Source: Bacteroidota bacterium
GTDB taxonomy: Bacteria > Bacteroidota > Bacteroidia > NS11-12g > UBA955
Length of the DNA stretch: 8,680 nucleotides
Direction of reading: 5' to 3'
Assembly: GCA_947460045.1 (NCBI GenBank)
Contig: CANHGC010000051.1
Location: 1-8,680 of the forward strand
Shown piece after piece: positions 1 through 8,680 of this stretch (its first letter is position 1; each line of letters begins with the position of its first letter). The position numbers were made by a program, and so were the translations under genes. The notes beneath the pieces were generated by a model, which was not told the DNA's origin, made no database searches, and saw only the letters and a program-made list of their open reading frames with translations.

Positions 1-25
1 AAAAAAACACTTAAATTAAATAACA
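1..25 (+). other. A/T-rich leader immediately upstream of rplL
   Basis: This stretch opens with a run of seven A and is almost entirely A and T up to the rplL start codon. There is no GGAGG-like Shine-Dalgarno sequence. An A-rich, SD-less initiation region is what Bacteroidota genes usually have. In most bacteria rplJ lies just upstream, so this is probably the 3' part of the rplJ-rplL gap, but rplJ itself is not in the window. No promoter can be recognised in so short a piece. Confidence 0.5.
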
Positions 26-403
26 ATGGTAGATTTAAAAGAATTCGCGAACCAGTTGGTAAACCTTACTGTAAAAGAGGTTAACGAGCTTGCTCAAATT
101 TTGAAAGAAGAGCATGGCATCGAGCCTGCAGCTGCTGCTGTGGCTGTTGCTGCCCCTGCTGCAGGTGGTGGCGAAGCTGCTGCTGCTGAGCAAACAGAAT
201 TTGACGTAATCTTGGTAAGCGCAGGTGATGCCAAATTGCAGATCGTAAAGATCGTTAAAGATTTGACTGGCTTGGGCTTGAAAGAAGCTAAAGACTTAGT
301 AGATGGTGCTCCTAAGGCTGTTAAAGAGAAGGTTTCTAAAGCAGAAGCTGAAGACTTGGCAGCTAAATTGAAAGAGGCCGGCGCTACAGTTGAAATTAAG
401 TAA
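26..403 (+). CDS. rplL: 50S ribosomal protein L7/L12 (bL12)
   Basis: bL12 forms the flexible stalk of the large ribosomal subunit. Dimers anchor on protein L10, and the mobile C-terminal domains recruit elongation, initiation and release factor GTPases. At 125 residues it is a normal full-length member. Residues 1-32 are the helical dimerisation and L10-binding domain. Residues 34-55 are a hinge rich in Ala, Gly and Pro. Residues 58-125 are the globular factor-binding domain, beginning [10 protein letters not shown], with the hallmark [12 protein letters not shown] helix at about 81-92 and the usual ending GATVEIK. The ATG at 26 is chosen because it gives the canonical N-terminus and no longer in-frame start is visible. 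It stops with TAA at 401-403 and lies 98 bases before rpoB, separated by a hairpin that could set the L12-to-polymerase ratio. Identification is secure; the regulatory role is inferred from family context. Confidence 0.98.
   Translation: MVDLKEFANQLVNLTVKEVNELAQILKEEHGIEPAAAAVAVAAPAAGGGEAAAAEQTEFDVILVSAGDAKLQIVKIVKDLTGLGLKEAKDLVDGAPKAVKEKVSKAEAEDLAAKLKEAGATVEIK
128..187 (+). repeat. GCT-rich low-complexity tract encoding the L12 hinge
   Basis: This is a coding low-complexity stretch rather than a mobile repeat. It contains three consecutive GCT codons at 131-139 and four at 176-187. Between them lie an Ala/Val/Pro stretch and a Gly-Gly-Gly run. It encodes the flexible linker (about residues 35-54) between the two L12 domains, a segment that varies in length and composition across the family. 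Runs of identical codons like these could change length by replication slippage without disturbing the frame. Confidence 0.55.
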
Positions 404-423
404 GCACTAAACCAATGTACCCT

Positions 424-451
424 AAGGCCCCGGAAATTCCGTGGGCCTTTT
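424..451 (+). terminator. Intergenic hairpin with short T-tract, likely attenuator between rplL and rpoB
   Basis: AAGGCCC at 424-430 pairs perfectly with GGGCCTT at 443-449. The stem continues inward as CGGA at 431-434 against TCCG at 438-441, with T442 bulged and a three-base loop at 435-437. It is followed by TTTT at 448-451 (its first two bases lie in the stem), then GGGCG and another TTTT at 457-460. This looks like an intrinsic terminator with a weak, interrupted T-tract, so readthrough into rpoB is expected. In Escherichia coli the rplL-rpoB gap carries a partial terminator and an RNase III processing site, so attenuation or processing is a reasonable inference. The arm is nearly symmetric, so the minus strand could form a similar structure, but no minus-strand gene is seen that would need it. 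Confidence 0.62.
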
Positions 452-483
452 GGGCGTTTTAAGACGAACACCACTGTCAAACC

Positions 484-504
484 ATAAAAAAACCAAAAAA
501 ATTG
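484..504 (+). promoter_or_regulatory. SD-less A-rich translation initiation region and TTG start of rpoB
   Basis: Two runs of seven A (486-492 and 495-501) separated by CC lead directly into the TTG codon at 502. No purine-rich SD sequence is present at the usual distance. In Bacteroidota, A-rich sequence just upstream of the start replaces the SD as the initiation signal, so this context supports initiation at the TTG. An in-frame TAA at 460-462 with no ATG, GTG or CTG after it prevents a longer ORF from an upstream start. Confidence 0.6.
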
Positions 505-3500
505 AGCACCATACAAAACAAAAGGATTTCATTTGGCAAGGTAAAACATGCCATTGATTATCCCGATTTTCTGGACGTACAACTCCAATCTTTCCAAGAG
601 TTTTTCCAGTTAGACACTCCGGCCGACAAGCGCGAGGGAGAGGGATTGTTTGAAGTATTCCGCGAGAACTTCCCAATCACCGATACCCGTAACATCTTTG
701 TGTTGGAATTCCTAGATTATTTCGTGGATCCCCCAAGGTATGTAATCAACGAATGCATTGAGCGTGGTTTAACCTACGCTGTGCCGTTGAAGGCCAAGTT
801 GAAATTGAGCTGTAACGATCCAGAACACGAAGACTTTCAGACCATAGTTCAGGACGTGTATTTGGGAACCATCCCATATATGACTCCGAATGGTACATTT
901 ATCATTAACGGTGCTGAACGTGTAATTGTGAGTCAATTGCACCGTTCACCAGGTGTATTCTTTGGACAGAGTGTACACAGCAACGGAACGAAATTGTATT
1001 CTGCTCGTGTTATTCCATTCAAGGGTTCTTGGATTGAATTCGCAACAGATGTGAATGCGGTGATGTACGCATACATCGATCGTAAAAAGAAATTCCCTGT
1101 AACAACATTGCTTCGCGCCATTGGATTTGAGAGTGATAAAGACATTCTTGACATTTTCGGTTTGAGTGAGGAAGTGAAGGTTTCAAAGGCAGGTTTGAAG
1201 CGTGTGATTGGTCGTAAATTGGCTGCACGTGTTCTTCGTACTTGGATTGAGGATTTCGTGGATGAGGATACTGGAGAAGTAGTAAGCATCGAGCGCAATG
1301 AAGTGATTTTGGAGCGTGATACTGTTTTGGCAGAAGATCACATAGATATCATCGTTGAGGCTGGTGTTAAGTCGATCATTTTGAATGCTGAAACTGAGAA
1401 TGGTATCAGCTATGATGTGATCTACAATACTTTACAGAAAGATACTTCAAACAACGGCAAAGAAGCCTTGGAAGTAATCTATCGTCAATTGAGAAATGCT
1501 GATCCACCGGATGAAGAAACAGCTCGTGGTATCATTGAGCGTTTGTTCTTCTCAGACAAGCGTTATGATTTGGGCGAAGTAGGTCGTTATCGCATTAATA
1601 AAAAATTGGAGATCGACACCCCGATGGAGGTGCGCGTTCTTACAAAAGAAGATATCATCAGCATCATCAAGTACTTGATTGAACTTTACAATGGTTCTGA
1701 AATACTCGATGATATTGACCACTTGAGCAACCGTCGTGTCCGCACCGTGGGTGAGCAATTGTATGCTCAGTTTGGTGTTGGTTTGGCGCGTATGGCAAGA
1801 ACCATCCGTGAGAAGATGAACATTCGTGATAACGAAGTGTTCACACCTCAGGATTTGGTGAACGCACGTACACTCTCGAGTGTAATTAATTCATTCTTTG
1901 GAACCAACCAGTTGAGTCAGTTCTTGGATCAAATCAATCCTTTGGCAGAAATTACGCACAAACGTCGTTTGAGCGCACTTGGTCCGGGTGGTTTGAGTCG
2001 TGAACGTGCAGGTTTTGAAGTTCGTGACGTACACTACACCCACTATGGTCGTTTGTGTACCATCGAAACGCCAGAGGGTCCAAACATCGGTTTGATTTCA
2101 TCGTTGTGTGTACACGCGAAGATCAACGGCATGGGATTCTTGGAAACCCCTTATCGTAAAGTGGTAAACGGCAAAGTGGAAAGTGGTATCGTTTATCTTT
2201 CAGCAGAGGAAGAGGATGGTAAAACTATCGCACAGGCGAATGCCGAGTTAGACGAAAAAGGAAACTTTATGACTACGTTGGTGAAGAGCCGTAAGGAAGG
2301 TGACTTCCCATTGGTGAATCCAGCGCAGTTAGAATACATGGACGTAGCTCCGAACCAGATTGTATCGATTGCGGCTTCATTGATTCCTTTCTTGGAGCAT
2401 GATGATGCAAACCGTGCTTTGATGGGTTCTAACATGCAGCGTCAGGCCGTTCCATTGTTGCGTCCTGAAGCCCCTATTGTTGGAACTGGATTGGAAGAGA
2501 AAGTGGCTCGCGACAGTCGTTCATTGATCAATTCGGAAGGCAATGGCGAAGTGGTTTACGTGGATGCACGTGAGATTCGCATTCGTTATGAGCACAATGA
2601 ATTTGATGATTTGGTAAGCTTTACTGGCGATACCAAAACGTATAATTTGATCAAATTCCGCAGAACCAACCAAAACTCTTGTATCAACTTACGTCCGATC
2701 GTGAAAAAAGGCGACCGAGTAACTAAGGGACAAGTTTTGTGTGAAGGTTACGCGACCCAGGGTGGTGAATTGGCATTGGGAAGAAACTTGCGTGTGGCAT
2801 ACATGCCATGGCAGGGTTACAACTTCGAGGATGCGATTGTAATCTCTGAGAAGGTTGTGAAAGACGATTGGTATACAACCGTTTACATTACTGAATTTGA
2901 ATTGGAAGTTCGCGATACAAAGCGTGGTGAGGAAGAGTTAACGAATGATATTCCGAACGTAAGTGAGGAAATGACTCGCAACTTGGACGAAAACGGTTTG
3001 ATTCGTGTGGGTGCTGAGGTGAAAGAAGGTGATATTTTGATTGGTAAAATCACTCCAAAAGGAGAGACTGAGCCATCACCTGAAGAGAAGTTGTTGCGTG
3101 CCATCTTTGGAGACAAGGCGGGCGACGTGAAGGATGCTTCTTTGAAAGCTTCTCCTGGTGCTCAGGGTGTTGTTATCGATAAGAAATTGTTCTCTAAGAG
3201 CAAAAAAGATAAAGGCACTCGCAGTGGAGATAAAACCCGCTTGTCTAAAATGGATGATGACCACCGCAAGGATTTGGGTCATTTGAAAGACGAGTTGGTG
3301 AAAAAATTGTTCCAATTGGTTGGTGGTAAGACTTCGCAAGGGGTTTACAATATGTACAGTGAGGAATTGATTCCAAAGGGTACAAAATTCACTCAGAAAA
3401 ATTTGATGAGCATTGATTACAGCAATGTGAACTATCACAATTGGACGAGTGATACTGACAAGAACGATTTCGTGGTTCGTTGTTTAACCAACTACATCAA

Positions 3501-4305
3501 TGTTCACAACGAGAAGGTGACCAATTACAAGCGCGATCATTACTCAATCAGTGTGGGTGATGAATTGCCAACCGGTATTTTGCAATTGGCGAAAGTATAT
3601 GTTGCCAACAAGCGTAAATTGAAGGTGGGTGATAAGATGGCGGGTCGTCACGGAAACAAGGGTATCGTAGCGCGCATTGTGCGTGAAGAAGATATGCCGT
3701 TCTTGAACGATGGAACTCCGATGGATATCGTATTGAACCCATTGGGTGTACCTTCACGTATGAACTTGGGTCAGATTTACGAAACTGTATTGGCGTGGGC
3801 TGGTAAGGAAATGGGCGTTCGTTTTGCGACACCAATTTTCGATGGAGCTACTATGGCTGAGATCGACGAGGTAACTGAAAAAGCAGGTATCCCGAAGAAC
3901 GGTTTGGTTTATTTGAACGATGGTTTGAGCGGTGTGAAATTTGATCAACCCACTACTGTAGGTATCAGTTACATGTTGAAATTGGGACACATGGTGGATG
4001 ATAAGATGCACGCACGTTCAATTGGTCCATACTCACTCATTACTCAACAGCCGTTGGGTGGTAAGGCGCAGTTTGGTGGTCAGCGTTTCGGTGAAATGGA
4101 AGTGTGGGCGTTGGAGGCATTTGGTGCTGCCAACATCTTGCGCGAGATTCTCACAGTGAAATCGGATGACATTACCGGTCGTGCGAAGGCATATGAGGCC
4201 ATTGTTAAGGGTGATAACATCACAAACATAGGCACACCAGAATCGTTCAACGTATTGCTCCACGAGCTCCGTGGTTTGGGCTTGGAAGTAACATTTATGG
4301 ATTAA
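502..4305 (+). CDS. rpoB: DNA-directed RNA polymerase subunit beta
   Basis: Beta is one of the two large catalytic subunits of RNA polymerase; it forms one side of the DNA cleft and binds nucleotides, the RNA hybrid and rifampicin. In order I see the N-terminal protrusion (from about 18, [16 protein letters not shown]), a lobe with a lineage insert (about 205-330), the [11 protein letters not shown] fork-side segment (356-366), the rifampicin region (465-493), the conserved [11 protein letters not shown] block, GYNFEDA (772-778) with active-site Glu776-Asp777, and [14 protein letters not shown] with Lys1045 and Lys1053. The C-terminal anchor and switch region ends near [17 protein letters not shown]. 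At 1267 residues it is shorter than the 1342 of E. coli but normal, as far as I recall, for Bacteroidota. The start is TTG: no in-frame ATG lies between the stop at 460 and the Met at about residue 127, and conserved sequence begins by residue 18. Leu475, Ile478 and Thr520 are unusual residues in or near the rifampicin pocket. The gene lies 16 bases upstream of rpoC and is surely co-transcribed with it. Confidence 0.98.
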   Translation: MSTIQNKRISFGKVKHAIDYPDFLDVQLQSFQEFFQLDTPADKREGEGLFEVFRENFPITDTRNIFVLEFLDYFVDPPRYVINECIERGLTYAVPLKAKLKLSCNDPEHEDFQTIVQDVYLGTIPYMTPNGTFIINGAERVIVSQLHRSPGVFFGQSVHSNGTKLYSARVIPFKGSWIEFATDVNAVMYAYIDRKKKFPVTTLLRAIGFESDKDILDIFGLSEEVKVSKAGLKRVIGRKLAARVLRTWIEDFVDEDTGEVVSIERNEVILERDTVLAEDHIDIIVEAGVKSIILNAETENGISYDVIYNTLQKDTSNNGKEALEVIYRQLRNADPPDEETARGIIERLFFSDKRYDLGEVGRYRINKKLEIDTPMEVRVLTKEDIISIIKYLIELYNGSEILDDIDHLSNRRVRTVGEQLYAQFGVGLARMARTIREKMNIRDNEVFTPQDLVNARTLSSVINSFFGTNQLSQFLDQINPLAEITHKRRLSALGPGGLSRERAGFEVRDVHYTHYGRLCTIETPEGPNIGLISSLCVHAKINGMGFLETPYRKVVNGKVESGIVYLSAEEEDGKTIAQANAELDEKGNFMTTLVKSRKEGDFPLVNPAQLEYMDVAPNQIVSIAASLIPFLEHDDANRALMGSNMQRQAVPLLRPEAPIVGTGLEEKVARDSRSLINSEGNGEVVYVDAREIRIRYEHNEFDDLVSFTGDTKTYNLIKFRRTNQNSCINLRPIVKKGDRVTKGQVLCEGYATQGGELALGRNLRVAYMPWQGYNFEDAIVISEKVVKDDWYTTVYITEFELEVRDTKRGEEELTNDIPNVSEEMTRNLDENGLIRVGAEVKEGDILIGKITPKGETEPSPEEKLLRAIFGDKAGDVKDASLKASPGAQGVVIDKKLFSKSKKDKGTRSGDKTRLSKMDDDHRKDLGHLKDELVKKLFQLVGGKTSQGVYNMYSEELIPKGTKFTQKNLMSIDYSNVNYHNWTSDTDKNDFVVRCLTNYINVHNEKVTNYKRDHYSISVGDELPTGILQLAKVYVANKRKLKVGDKMAGRHGNKGIVARIVREEDMPFLNDGTPMDIVLNPLGVPSRMNLGQIYETVLAWAGKEMGVRFATPIFDGATMAEIDEVTEKAGIPKNGLVYLNDGLSGVKFDQPTTVGISYMLKLGHMVDDKMHARSIGPYSLITQQPLGGKAQFGGQRFGEMEVWALEAFGAANILREILTVKSDDITGRAKAYEAIVKGDNITNIGTPESFNVLLHELRGLGLEVTFMD
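1894..1980 (+). other. Rifampicin-pocket segment of beta (residues 465-493)
   Basis: This is the part of rpoB equivalent to the E. coli resistance-determining region, with a constant numbering offset of 40 by motif matching. The main resistance positions carry sensitive-type residues: Gln473 (E. coli 513), Asp476 (516), His486 (526), Arg489 (529) and Ser491 (531). Two positions differ from the common pattern QFMDQ(N/T)NPL: Leu475 replaces Met515 and Ile478 replaces Asn/Thr518. The classic mutations are absent, so no strong resistance can be claimed from this sequence. Confidence 0.75.
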
Positions 4306-4321
4306 TCCCCAGAAACCAATC

Positions 4322-7300
4322 ATGCAACTTCAAAAGAAAACACAAAAACAAGGGAGTAACTTTAGCAAGATTCGTATCTCGCTTGCATCTCCTGAAAACA
4401 TATTACGTCGCAGTTTCGGTGAAGTAGTTAAACCCGAAACCATTAACTATCGCAGTTATAAGCCTGAAATGGGCGGATTGTTCTGTGAGCGCATTTTCGG
4501 TCCAATCAAGGATTACGAATGTCATTGCGGTAAATACAAGCGTATCCGTTACAAGGGTATTGTTTGTGACCGTTGTGGTGTAGAGGTAACCGAGAAGAAG
4601 GTGCGTAGAGAGCGCATGGGTCACATCAATTTGGTGGTACCTGTGGCTCACATTTGGTACTTCCGTTCTTTGCCGAACAAAATTGGTTATTTGTTGGGAA
4701 TCCCTACCAAGAAATTGGATATGGTTATTTACTATGAGCGTTATGTAGTGGTTCAGACCGGTGCAGCGAGCAATGTAAATTACTTGGATTTGTTAACAGA
4801 GGAAGAGTACTTAGACATTTTGGATTCTTTGCCAAAAGAAAACCAGATGTTGGAGAATTCAGACCCCAACAAATTCGTAGCCATGATGGGTGCAGAGGCT
4901 TTGGAAGAGTTGTTGAAGCGTGTGAATTTGGACACGTTGAGCTACGACTTGCGTAACCAAGCTGCTACTGAAACTTCACAGCAACGTAAGCAAGAGGCGT
5001 TGAAGCGTTTGAAAGTAATCGAAAGCTTCCGCGGTGCTCAGTTGACTGGTGAAAATCGCCCTGAGTGGATGATCATGAAGATGTTGCCAGTAATTCCACC
5101 AGAATTGCGCCCATTGGTGCCATTGGAAGGTGGAAGATTTGCTACATCGGATTTGAATGATTTGTATCGCCGAGTAATTATCCGTAACAACCGTTTGAAG
5201 CGTTTGGTTGAGATCAAAGCCCCTGAGGTGATCTTGCGTAACGAAAAGCGTATGTTGCAGGAAGCGGTGGATTCATTGTTGGATAACACGCGTCGTGCAA
5301 GTGCTGTTAAGAGCGAAGGCAATCGTCCGTTGAAATCTTTGAGCGATATGCTTAAGGGTAAGCAGGGTCGTTTCCGTCAGAACTTGTTGGGTAAGCGTGT
5401 GGATTATTCTGGTCGTTCGGTAATCGTGGTAGGACCTACACTCAAATTGAACGAGTGTGGTTTGCCAAAGAACATGGCGGCGGAATTGTTCAAACCGTTT
5501 ATCATTCGTAAATTGATTGAAAGGGGTATCGTAAAAACCGTAAAAACTGCGAAGAAAATCGTAGAGAAAAAAGATCCGGTGATTTGGGATATCTTGGAAA
5601 ATATTTTGAAGGGTCACCCAGTATTGTTGAACCGTGCTCCTACGCTTCACAGATTGGGTATCCAAGCTTTCCAGCCTAAGTTGGTTGAGGGCAAGGCCAT
5701 TCAATTGCACCCATTGGTATGTTCAGGATTCAACGCGGATTTTGACGGTGACCAAATGGCGGTTCACGTTCCATTGGGCAATGCGGCTGTTGCTGAAGCA
5801 CAGTTGTTGATGTTGGCATCGCACAACATTTTGAACCCAGCGAACGGTGCACCGATTACTGTACCTTCTCAGGATATGATCTTGGGATTGTACTACATCA
5901 CCAAAGAGCGTAAATCTACCCCAGAACATCCAGTGAAAGGTGAAGGTTTGTCGTTTTATGGTGCTGAAGAAGCCATCATCGCTTACAACGAAGGCAGGGC
6001 TGAATTGCACTCAAAAGTGAAGTGTAAGGCCACTATTTTGGAGAATGGCGAATTGGTAGAGAAGATCATTGATACCACCATCGGAAGAATCATCTTTAAC
6101 CAAGTGGTTCCGAAGGAAGTTGGATACATCAACGAATTGTTGAAGAAGAAGAATTTGCGTGACATCATCACCAAGATCATTCGCTTCAGCGGTGTTGCCA
6201 AAGCAGCAGATTTCTTGGATAACATCAAGAACTTGGGCTTCCACTATGCATTTAAAGGTGGATTGAGCTTTAACTTGAGTTATGTGAAGATTCCTGTTGA
6301 AAAGGAGCAGTTGGTGAGCAAGGCAATGGAAGAAGTATTGGAGATTCAATCGAATGCCGATATGGGTTTCATTACCAACAACGAGCGTTACAACCAGGTA
6401 ATTGATTTGTGGACGCGTGTTAACAACCAGTTGGCGCGAGTTTTGATCAACGATTTGCAGAATGAAGACCAAGGTTTCAACCCCATTTATATGATGTTGG
6501 ATTCTGGAGCCCGTGGTTCCAAGGAGCAAATTCGTCAGTTGGGTGGTATGCGTGGTTTGATGGCTAAGCCTCAAAAGAATACAGGTGGATCAGGTGGAGA
6601 TACCATTGTAAACCCAATTATTCCGAACTTCAAAGAAGGTTTGAACGTATTGGAGTATTTCGTATCTACGCACGGTGCTCGTAAAGGTTTGGCGGATACG
6701 GCGTTGAAGACTGCGGATGCGGGTTATTTGACTCGTCGTTTGCATGACGTTGCGCAGGATGTTGTGATTACTGAGCCAGATTGTGGTACCCTTCGTGGTA
6801 TTGCGATGTCTGCTTTGATGAACAACGACGAAATCACTGAGCCATTGTACGAAAGAATCTTGGGTAGAACTGCCCTTGACGATGTTTATAATCCATCAAC
6901 TGGTGCTTTGATCGTTGCTGGTGGTCAGGAATTAACAGAAGAAATTTCTGTGGCCATTGAAGAGGCGGGCATCGAAGAATTGGAAATCCGTTCGGTATTG
7001 ACTTGCGAAACCCTCACGGGTGTATGTGCTGCTTGTTACGGTCGTAACTTGTCTACTGGAAGAATGGTTCAAGCTGGAGAAGCTGTGGGTGTAATTGCTG
7101 CACAGTCTATCGGTGAACCAGGAACTCAGTTGACGTTGCGTACTTTCCACACGGGTGGTGCGGCGTTGAACATTGCTGCTGAGAATACATTGACTACAAA
7201 GTACGATGGTATGATCAGTTTCGATGGAATGCGTACTGTAACCAAGTTTGAAACCGATGAAAACGGTGAAGCCAAAAATTCTGAAATCGTATTGGGACGT

Positions 7301-8632
7301 TCAGGTGAAGTGCGCGTATTGGATCCAAAAACCAAAACCGTAATTACTACTTACAACATTCCTTATGGTGCCGTTTTGATGGTGAAAGAAGGTCAGAAAG
7401 TGAAAAAAGGCGATGTGATGTGTACTTGGGATCCATTTAACACATTGATCGTATCTGATATTGATGGTAAAGTATCTTATGAAAACATCATCGAAGGTGT
7501 GAACATGAGAGAAGAAGGTGATGAGCAAACTGGTTTGTCTGAATTGGTGATTGTGGAAAGTCGTGATAAAACGAAGGTTCCTCAGTTCCGAGTAGAGGGT
7601 AACGATGATGTTGTGAAGATTTTCAACATGCCTATGGGTGCCATTTTGGTGGCCAAGAATGGCAACACTGTAAAAGGTGGTGATGTGTTGGCGAAGATTC
7701 CTCGTTCTGCTACCCGTACACGAGATATTACCGGTGGTCTTCCCCGTGTTACTGAATTGTTTGAAGCTCGTAACCCTTCGAATCCTGCAGTAGTTGCAGA
7801 AATCGATGGTGTTGTAACTTACGGTGTTTCTAAGCGTGGTAACCAGGAAATCATCATTACTTCAAAAGATGAAGAGGTGAAGCATTATCAGGTGCCATTG
7901 TCTAAGCACATCTTGGTACACGATGGTGACTACGTGAGAGCGGGTCAACCATTGAGTGATGGCGCTATTACCCCACAAGATATTCTTCGTATCGAAGGTC
8001 CTGCATCAGTACAACGTTATGTATTGAACGGAATTCAGGAAGTATATCGTTTGCAGGGTGTAACAATCAACGACAAGCACATTGAAGTAATCGTACGTCA
8101 GATGATGCAGAAGATGGAAATTGTTGATCCAGGCGATACTCGTTTCTTGGAAGGTGAAATTGCGGATCGATGGACTTTACGTCTAGAGAACGATAATATT
8201 TACGACAAGAAGTTTGTAACCAACCCTGGTGATTCAACGAACATGCATGCTGGTCAGATTGTGAGTTTGAAAGACTTGCGTCAAGAGAACAGTACTTTGC
8301 GTCGTCAGGATATGGCATTGGTAGAATACCGTGATGCAGTGGCAGCAACAGCTACGCCTGTATTGCAGGGTATTACTCGTGCTTCATTGGGAACTCAGAG
8401 CTTTATGAGTGCGGCATCGTTCCAGGAAACCACTAAGGTGTTGAACGAAGCGGCAATTTCAGGAAAGATTGACGAGTTGAAGGGCTTGAAAGAAAACGTA
8501 ATTGTAGGTCATTTGATTCCTGCTGGTACTGGATTGAGAAGATTCCAGGAAGTAATTACCGGATCAAAAGAAGAGTACGAGCGTTTGATGGCTACCAAGT
8601 ACGAGGAAGCGGAAGAAGAAGCTCAGGCTTAA
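4322..8632 (+). CDS. rpoC: DNA-directed RNA polymerase subunit beta'
   Basis: Beta' carries the catalytic magnesium of RNA polymerase, forms the clamp, and binds sigma and omega. The N-terminal zinc ribbon uses Cys67, Cys69, Cys82 and Cys85. The sigma-binding clamp helices cover about 275-322 ([20 protein letters not shown]), and switch 2 and nearby sequence lies around 345-368. NADFDGDQ at 471-478 supplies Asp473, Asp475 and Asp477 for the active-site metal. [19 protein letters not shown] spans 729-747; the bridge helix is about 776-811. The second zinc site is Cys821, Cys895, Cys902 and Cys905. The trigger loop begins near 925 and includes Arg940 and His943. An insertion of about 180 residues follows (about 950-1134) and ends at DITGGLPRV; it corresponds to the SI3 insertion known from E. 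coli. The 1436-residue length is normal for the phylum, and the protein ends in an acidic tail. The ATG at 4322 is chosen because it gives the expected N-terminus. It has no SD sequence and lies 16 bases after rpoB, so it is read from the same transcript. Confidence 0.98.
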   Translation: MQLQKKTQKQGSNFSKIRISLASPENILRRSFGEVVKPETINYRSYKPEMGGLFCERIFGPIKDYECHCGKYKRIRYKGIVCDRCGVEVTEKKVRRERMGHINLVVPVAHIWYFRSLPNKIGYLLGIPTKKLDMVIYYERYVVVQTGAASNVNYLDLLTEEEYLDILDSLPKENQMLENSDPNKFVAMMGAEALEELLKRVNLDTLSYDLRNQAATETSQQRKQEALKRLKVIESFRGAQLTGENRPEWMIMKMLPVIPPELRPLVPLEGGRFATSDLNDLYRRVIIRNNRLKRLVEIKAPEVILRNEKRMLQEAVDSLLDNTRRASAVKSEGNRPLKSLSDMLKGKQGRFRQNLLGKRVDYSGRSVIVVGPTLKLNECGLPKNMAAELFKPFIIRKLIERGIVKTVKTAKKIVEKKDPVIWDILENILKGHPVLLNRAPTLHRLGIQAFQPKLVEGKAIQLHPLVCSGFNADFDGDQMAVHVPLGNAAVAEAQLLMLASHNILNPANGAPITVPSQDMILGLYYITKERKSTPEHPVKGEGLSFYGAEEAIIAYNEGRAELHSKVKCKATILENGELVEKIIDTTIGRIIFNQVVPKEVGYINELLKKKNLRDIITKIIRFSGVAKAADFLDNIKNLGFHYAFKGGLSFNLSYVKIPVEKEQLVSKAMEEVLEIQSNADMGFITNNERYNQVIDLWTRVNNQLARVLINDLQNEDQGFNPIYMMLDSGARGSKEQIRQLGGMRGLMAKPQKNTGGSGGDTIVNPIIPNFKEGLNVLEYFVSTHGARKGLADTALKTADAGYLTRRLHDVAQDVVITEPDCGTLRGIAMSALMNNDEITEPLYERILGRTALDDVYNPSTGALIVAGGQELTEEISVAIEEAGIEELEIRSVLTCETLTGVCAACYGRNLSTGRMVQAGEAVGVIAAQSIGEPGTQLTLRTFHTGGAALNIAAENTLTTKYDGMISFDGMRTVTKFETDENGEAKNSEIVLGRSGEVRVLDPKTKTVITTYNIPYGAVLMVKEGQKVKKGDVMCTWDPFNTLIVSDIDGKVSYENIIEGVNMREEGDEQTGLSELVIVESRDKTKVPQFRVEGNDDVVKIFNMPMGAILVAKNGNTVKGGDVLAKIPRSATRTRDITGGLPRVTELFEARNPSNPAVVAEIDGVVTYGVSKRGNQEIIITSKDEEVKHYQVPLSKHILVHDGDYVRAGQPLSDGAITPQDILRIEGPASVQRYVLNGIQEVYRLQGVTINDKHIEVIVRQMMQKMEIVDPGDTRFLEGEIADRWTLRLENDNIYDKKFVTNPGDSTNMHAGQIVSLKDLRQENSTLRRQDMALVEYRDAVAATATPVLQGITRASLGTQSFMSAASFQETTKVLNEAAISGKIDELKGLKENVIVGHLIPAGTGLRRFQEVITGSKEEYERLMATKYEEAEEEAQA
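7163..7723 (+). other. SI3-type insertion in the beta' trigger loop
   Basis: After the first half of the trigger loop (ending near HTGGAA, residue 948) the protein runs for about 180 residues before [16 protein letters not shown] at 1135-1150. Within it are two similar modules: [20 protein letters not shown] and, further on, [20 protein letters not shown]. They look like repeated barrel-like folds. E. coli beta' has a sandwich-barrel hybrid insertion (SI3) at the same place, with matching phrases such as PYGAVL and [22 protein letters not shown]3 affects pausing and transcript cleavage in E. coli; the same role here is inferred. The boundaries are approximate. Confidence 0.75.
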
Positions 8633-8680
8633 TATTCAGCAACCGATAAATTGTAATTTCGCATTAAGGGCGGCCCATTG
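8633..8680. other. Short non-coding stretch after rpoC with a weak promoter-like motif
   Basis: Only 48 bases follow the rpoC stop before the window ends. TAATTTCG at 8654-8661 matches the Bacteroidota -7 consensus TAnnTTTG at all but one fixed base, but there is no good TTG at the expected -33 spacing (the best is TTC at 8635-8637, too close). GGGC-G-GCCC at 8668-8676 is palindromic, but a one-base loop cannot fold; it might be part of a larger structure beyond the window. No clear rpoC terminator is visible, so the operon end or the next gene lies outside. Confidence 0.3.

Noticed and set aside
94..516. 140-aa minus-strand ORF opposite rplL
   Set aside because: It is antisense to the conserved rplL frame and its low-complexity Ala/Ser stretch is simply the reverse of the GCT-rich hinge. 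No recognisable domain.
548..613. Out-of-frame ATG at 548 as an alternative rpoB start or a small overlapping ORF
   Set aside because: It is in a different frame from beta and ends at TAG (611-613) after 21 codons with no family resemblance.
6011..6574. 187-aa minus-strand ORF opposite rpoC, the longest shadow frame
   Set aside because: It lies wholly inside rpoC, where the + frame is conserved protein throughout. The translation is rich in Gln, Leu, His and Thr with no recognisable domain, as expected for a shadow of TTG-rich coding sequence.
7376..7693. Repeated GxxV/KKGDV-like modules in rpoC considered as a gene fusion or internal duplication
   Set aside because: The same arrangement exists in the E. 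coli beta' SI3 insertion, so it is an ancient family feature and not a new fusion.
8668..8676. GGGCGGCCC as the rpoC terminator stem
   Set aside because: The palindrome leaves a single-base loop, which cannot form a hairpin, and no T-tract follows within the window.

Overview
This window is a conserved housekeeping block: the end of the ribosomal-protein/RNA-polymerase operon, in the order rplL - rpoB - rpoC, all on the + strand. The three reading frames are intact and cover almost all of the 8680 bases. They encode ribosomal stalk protein bL12 (125 aa) and the beta (1267 aa) and beta' (1436 aa) subunits of RNA polymerase. I see no mobile element, CRISPR array, tRNA or rRNA gene, or accessory gene. 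The many minus-strand ORFs overlapping rpoB and rpoC are shadows of these genes.

The organism is most likely a member of the Bacteroidota. The beta and beta' wording matches that phylum as I remember it, for example the N-terminal [16 protein letters not shown] of beta and [20 protein letters not shown] of beta'. None of the three starts has a Shine-Dalgarno sequence; two are preceded by A-rich leaders, which is typical of the phylum. Leucine is mostly encoded by TTG. I cannot assign an order or genus from this sequence alone.

Layout: 1-25 is an A/T-rich leader; 26-403 is rplL; 404-501 is a 98-base gap with a strong hairpin and weak T-tract (probable attenuator or partial terminator), then an A-rich leader; 502-4305 is rpoB, which must start at a non-ATG codon (TTG); 4306-4321 is a 16-base gap; 4322-8632 is rpoC; 8633-8680 is a short downstream stretch with a weak promoter-like motif.

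bL12 recruits translation factors to the ribosome. Beta and beta' together form the active-site cleft of RNA polymerase, and all catalytic motifs checked are present: the beta' NADFDGDQ metal site, both beta' zinc sites, the bridge helix and trigger loop, and the beta Glu-Asp and paired Lys residues. In operons of this type, an attenuator between rplL and rpoB lets the cell make far more L12 than polymerase. The hairpin at 424-449 fits that role. I found no previously undescribed system. The points most worth a second look are the obligatory TTG start of rpoB, the intergenic hairpin, and unusual residues in and near the rifampicin pocket of beta.
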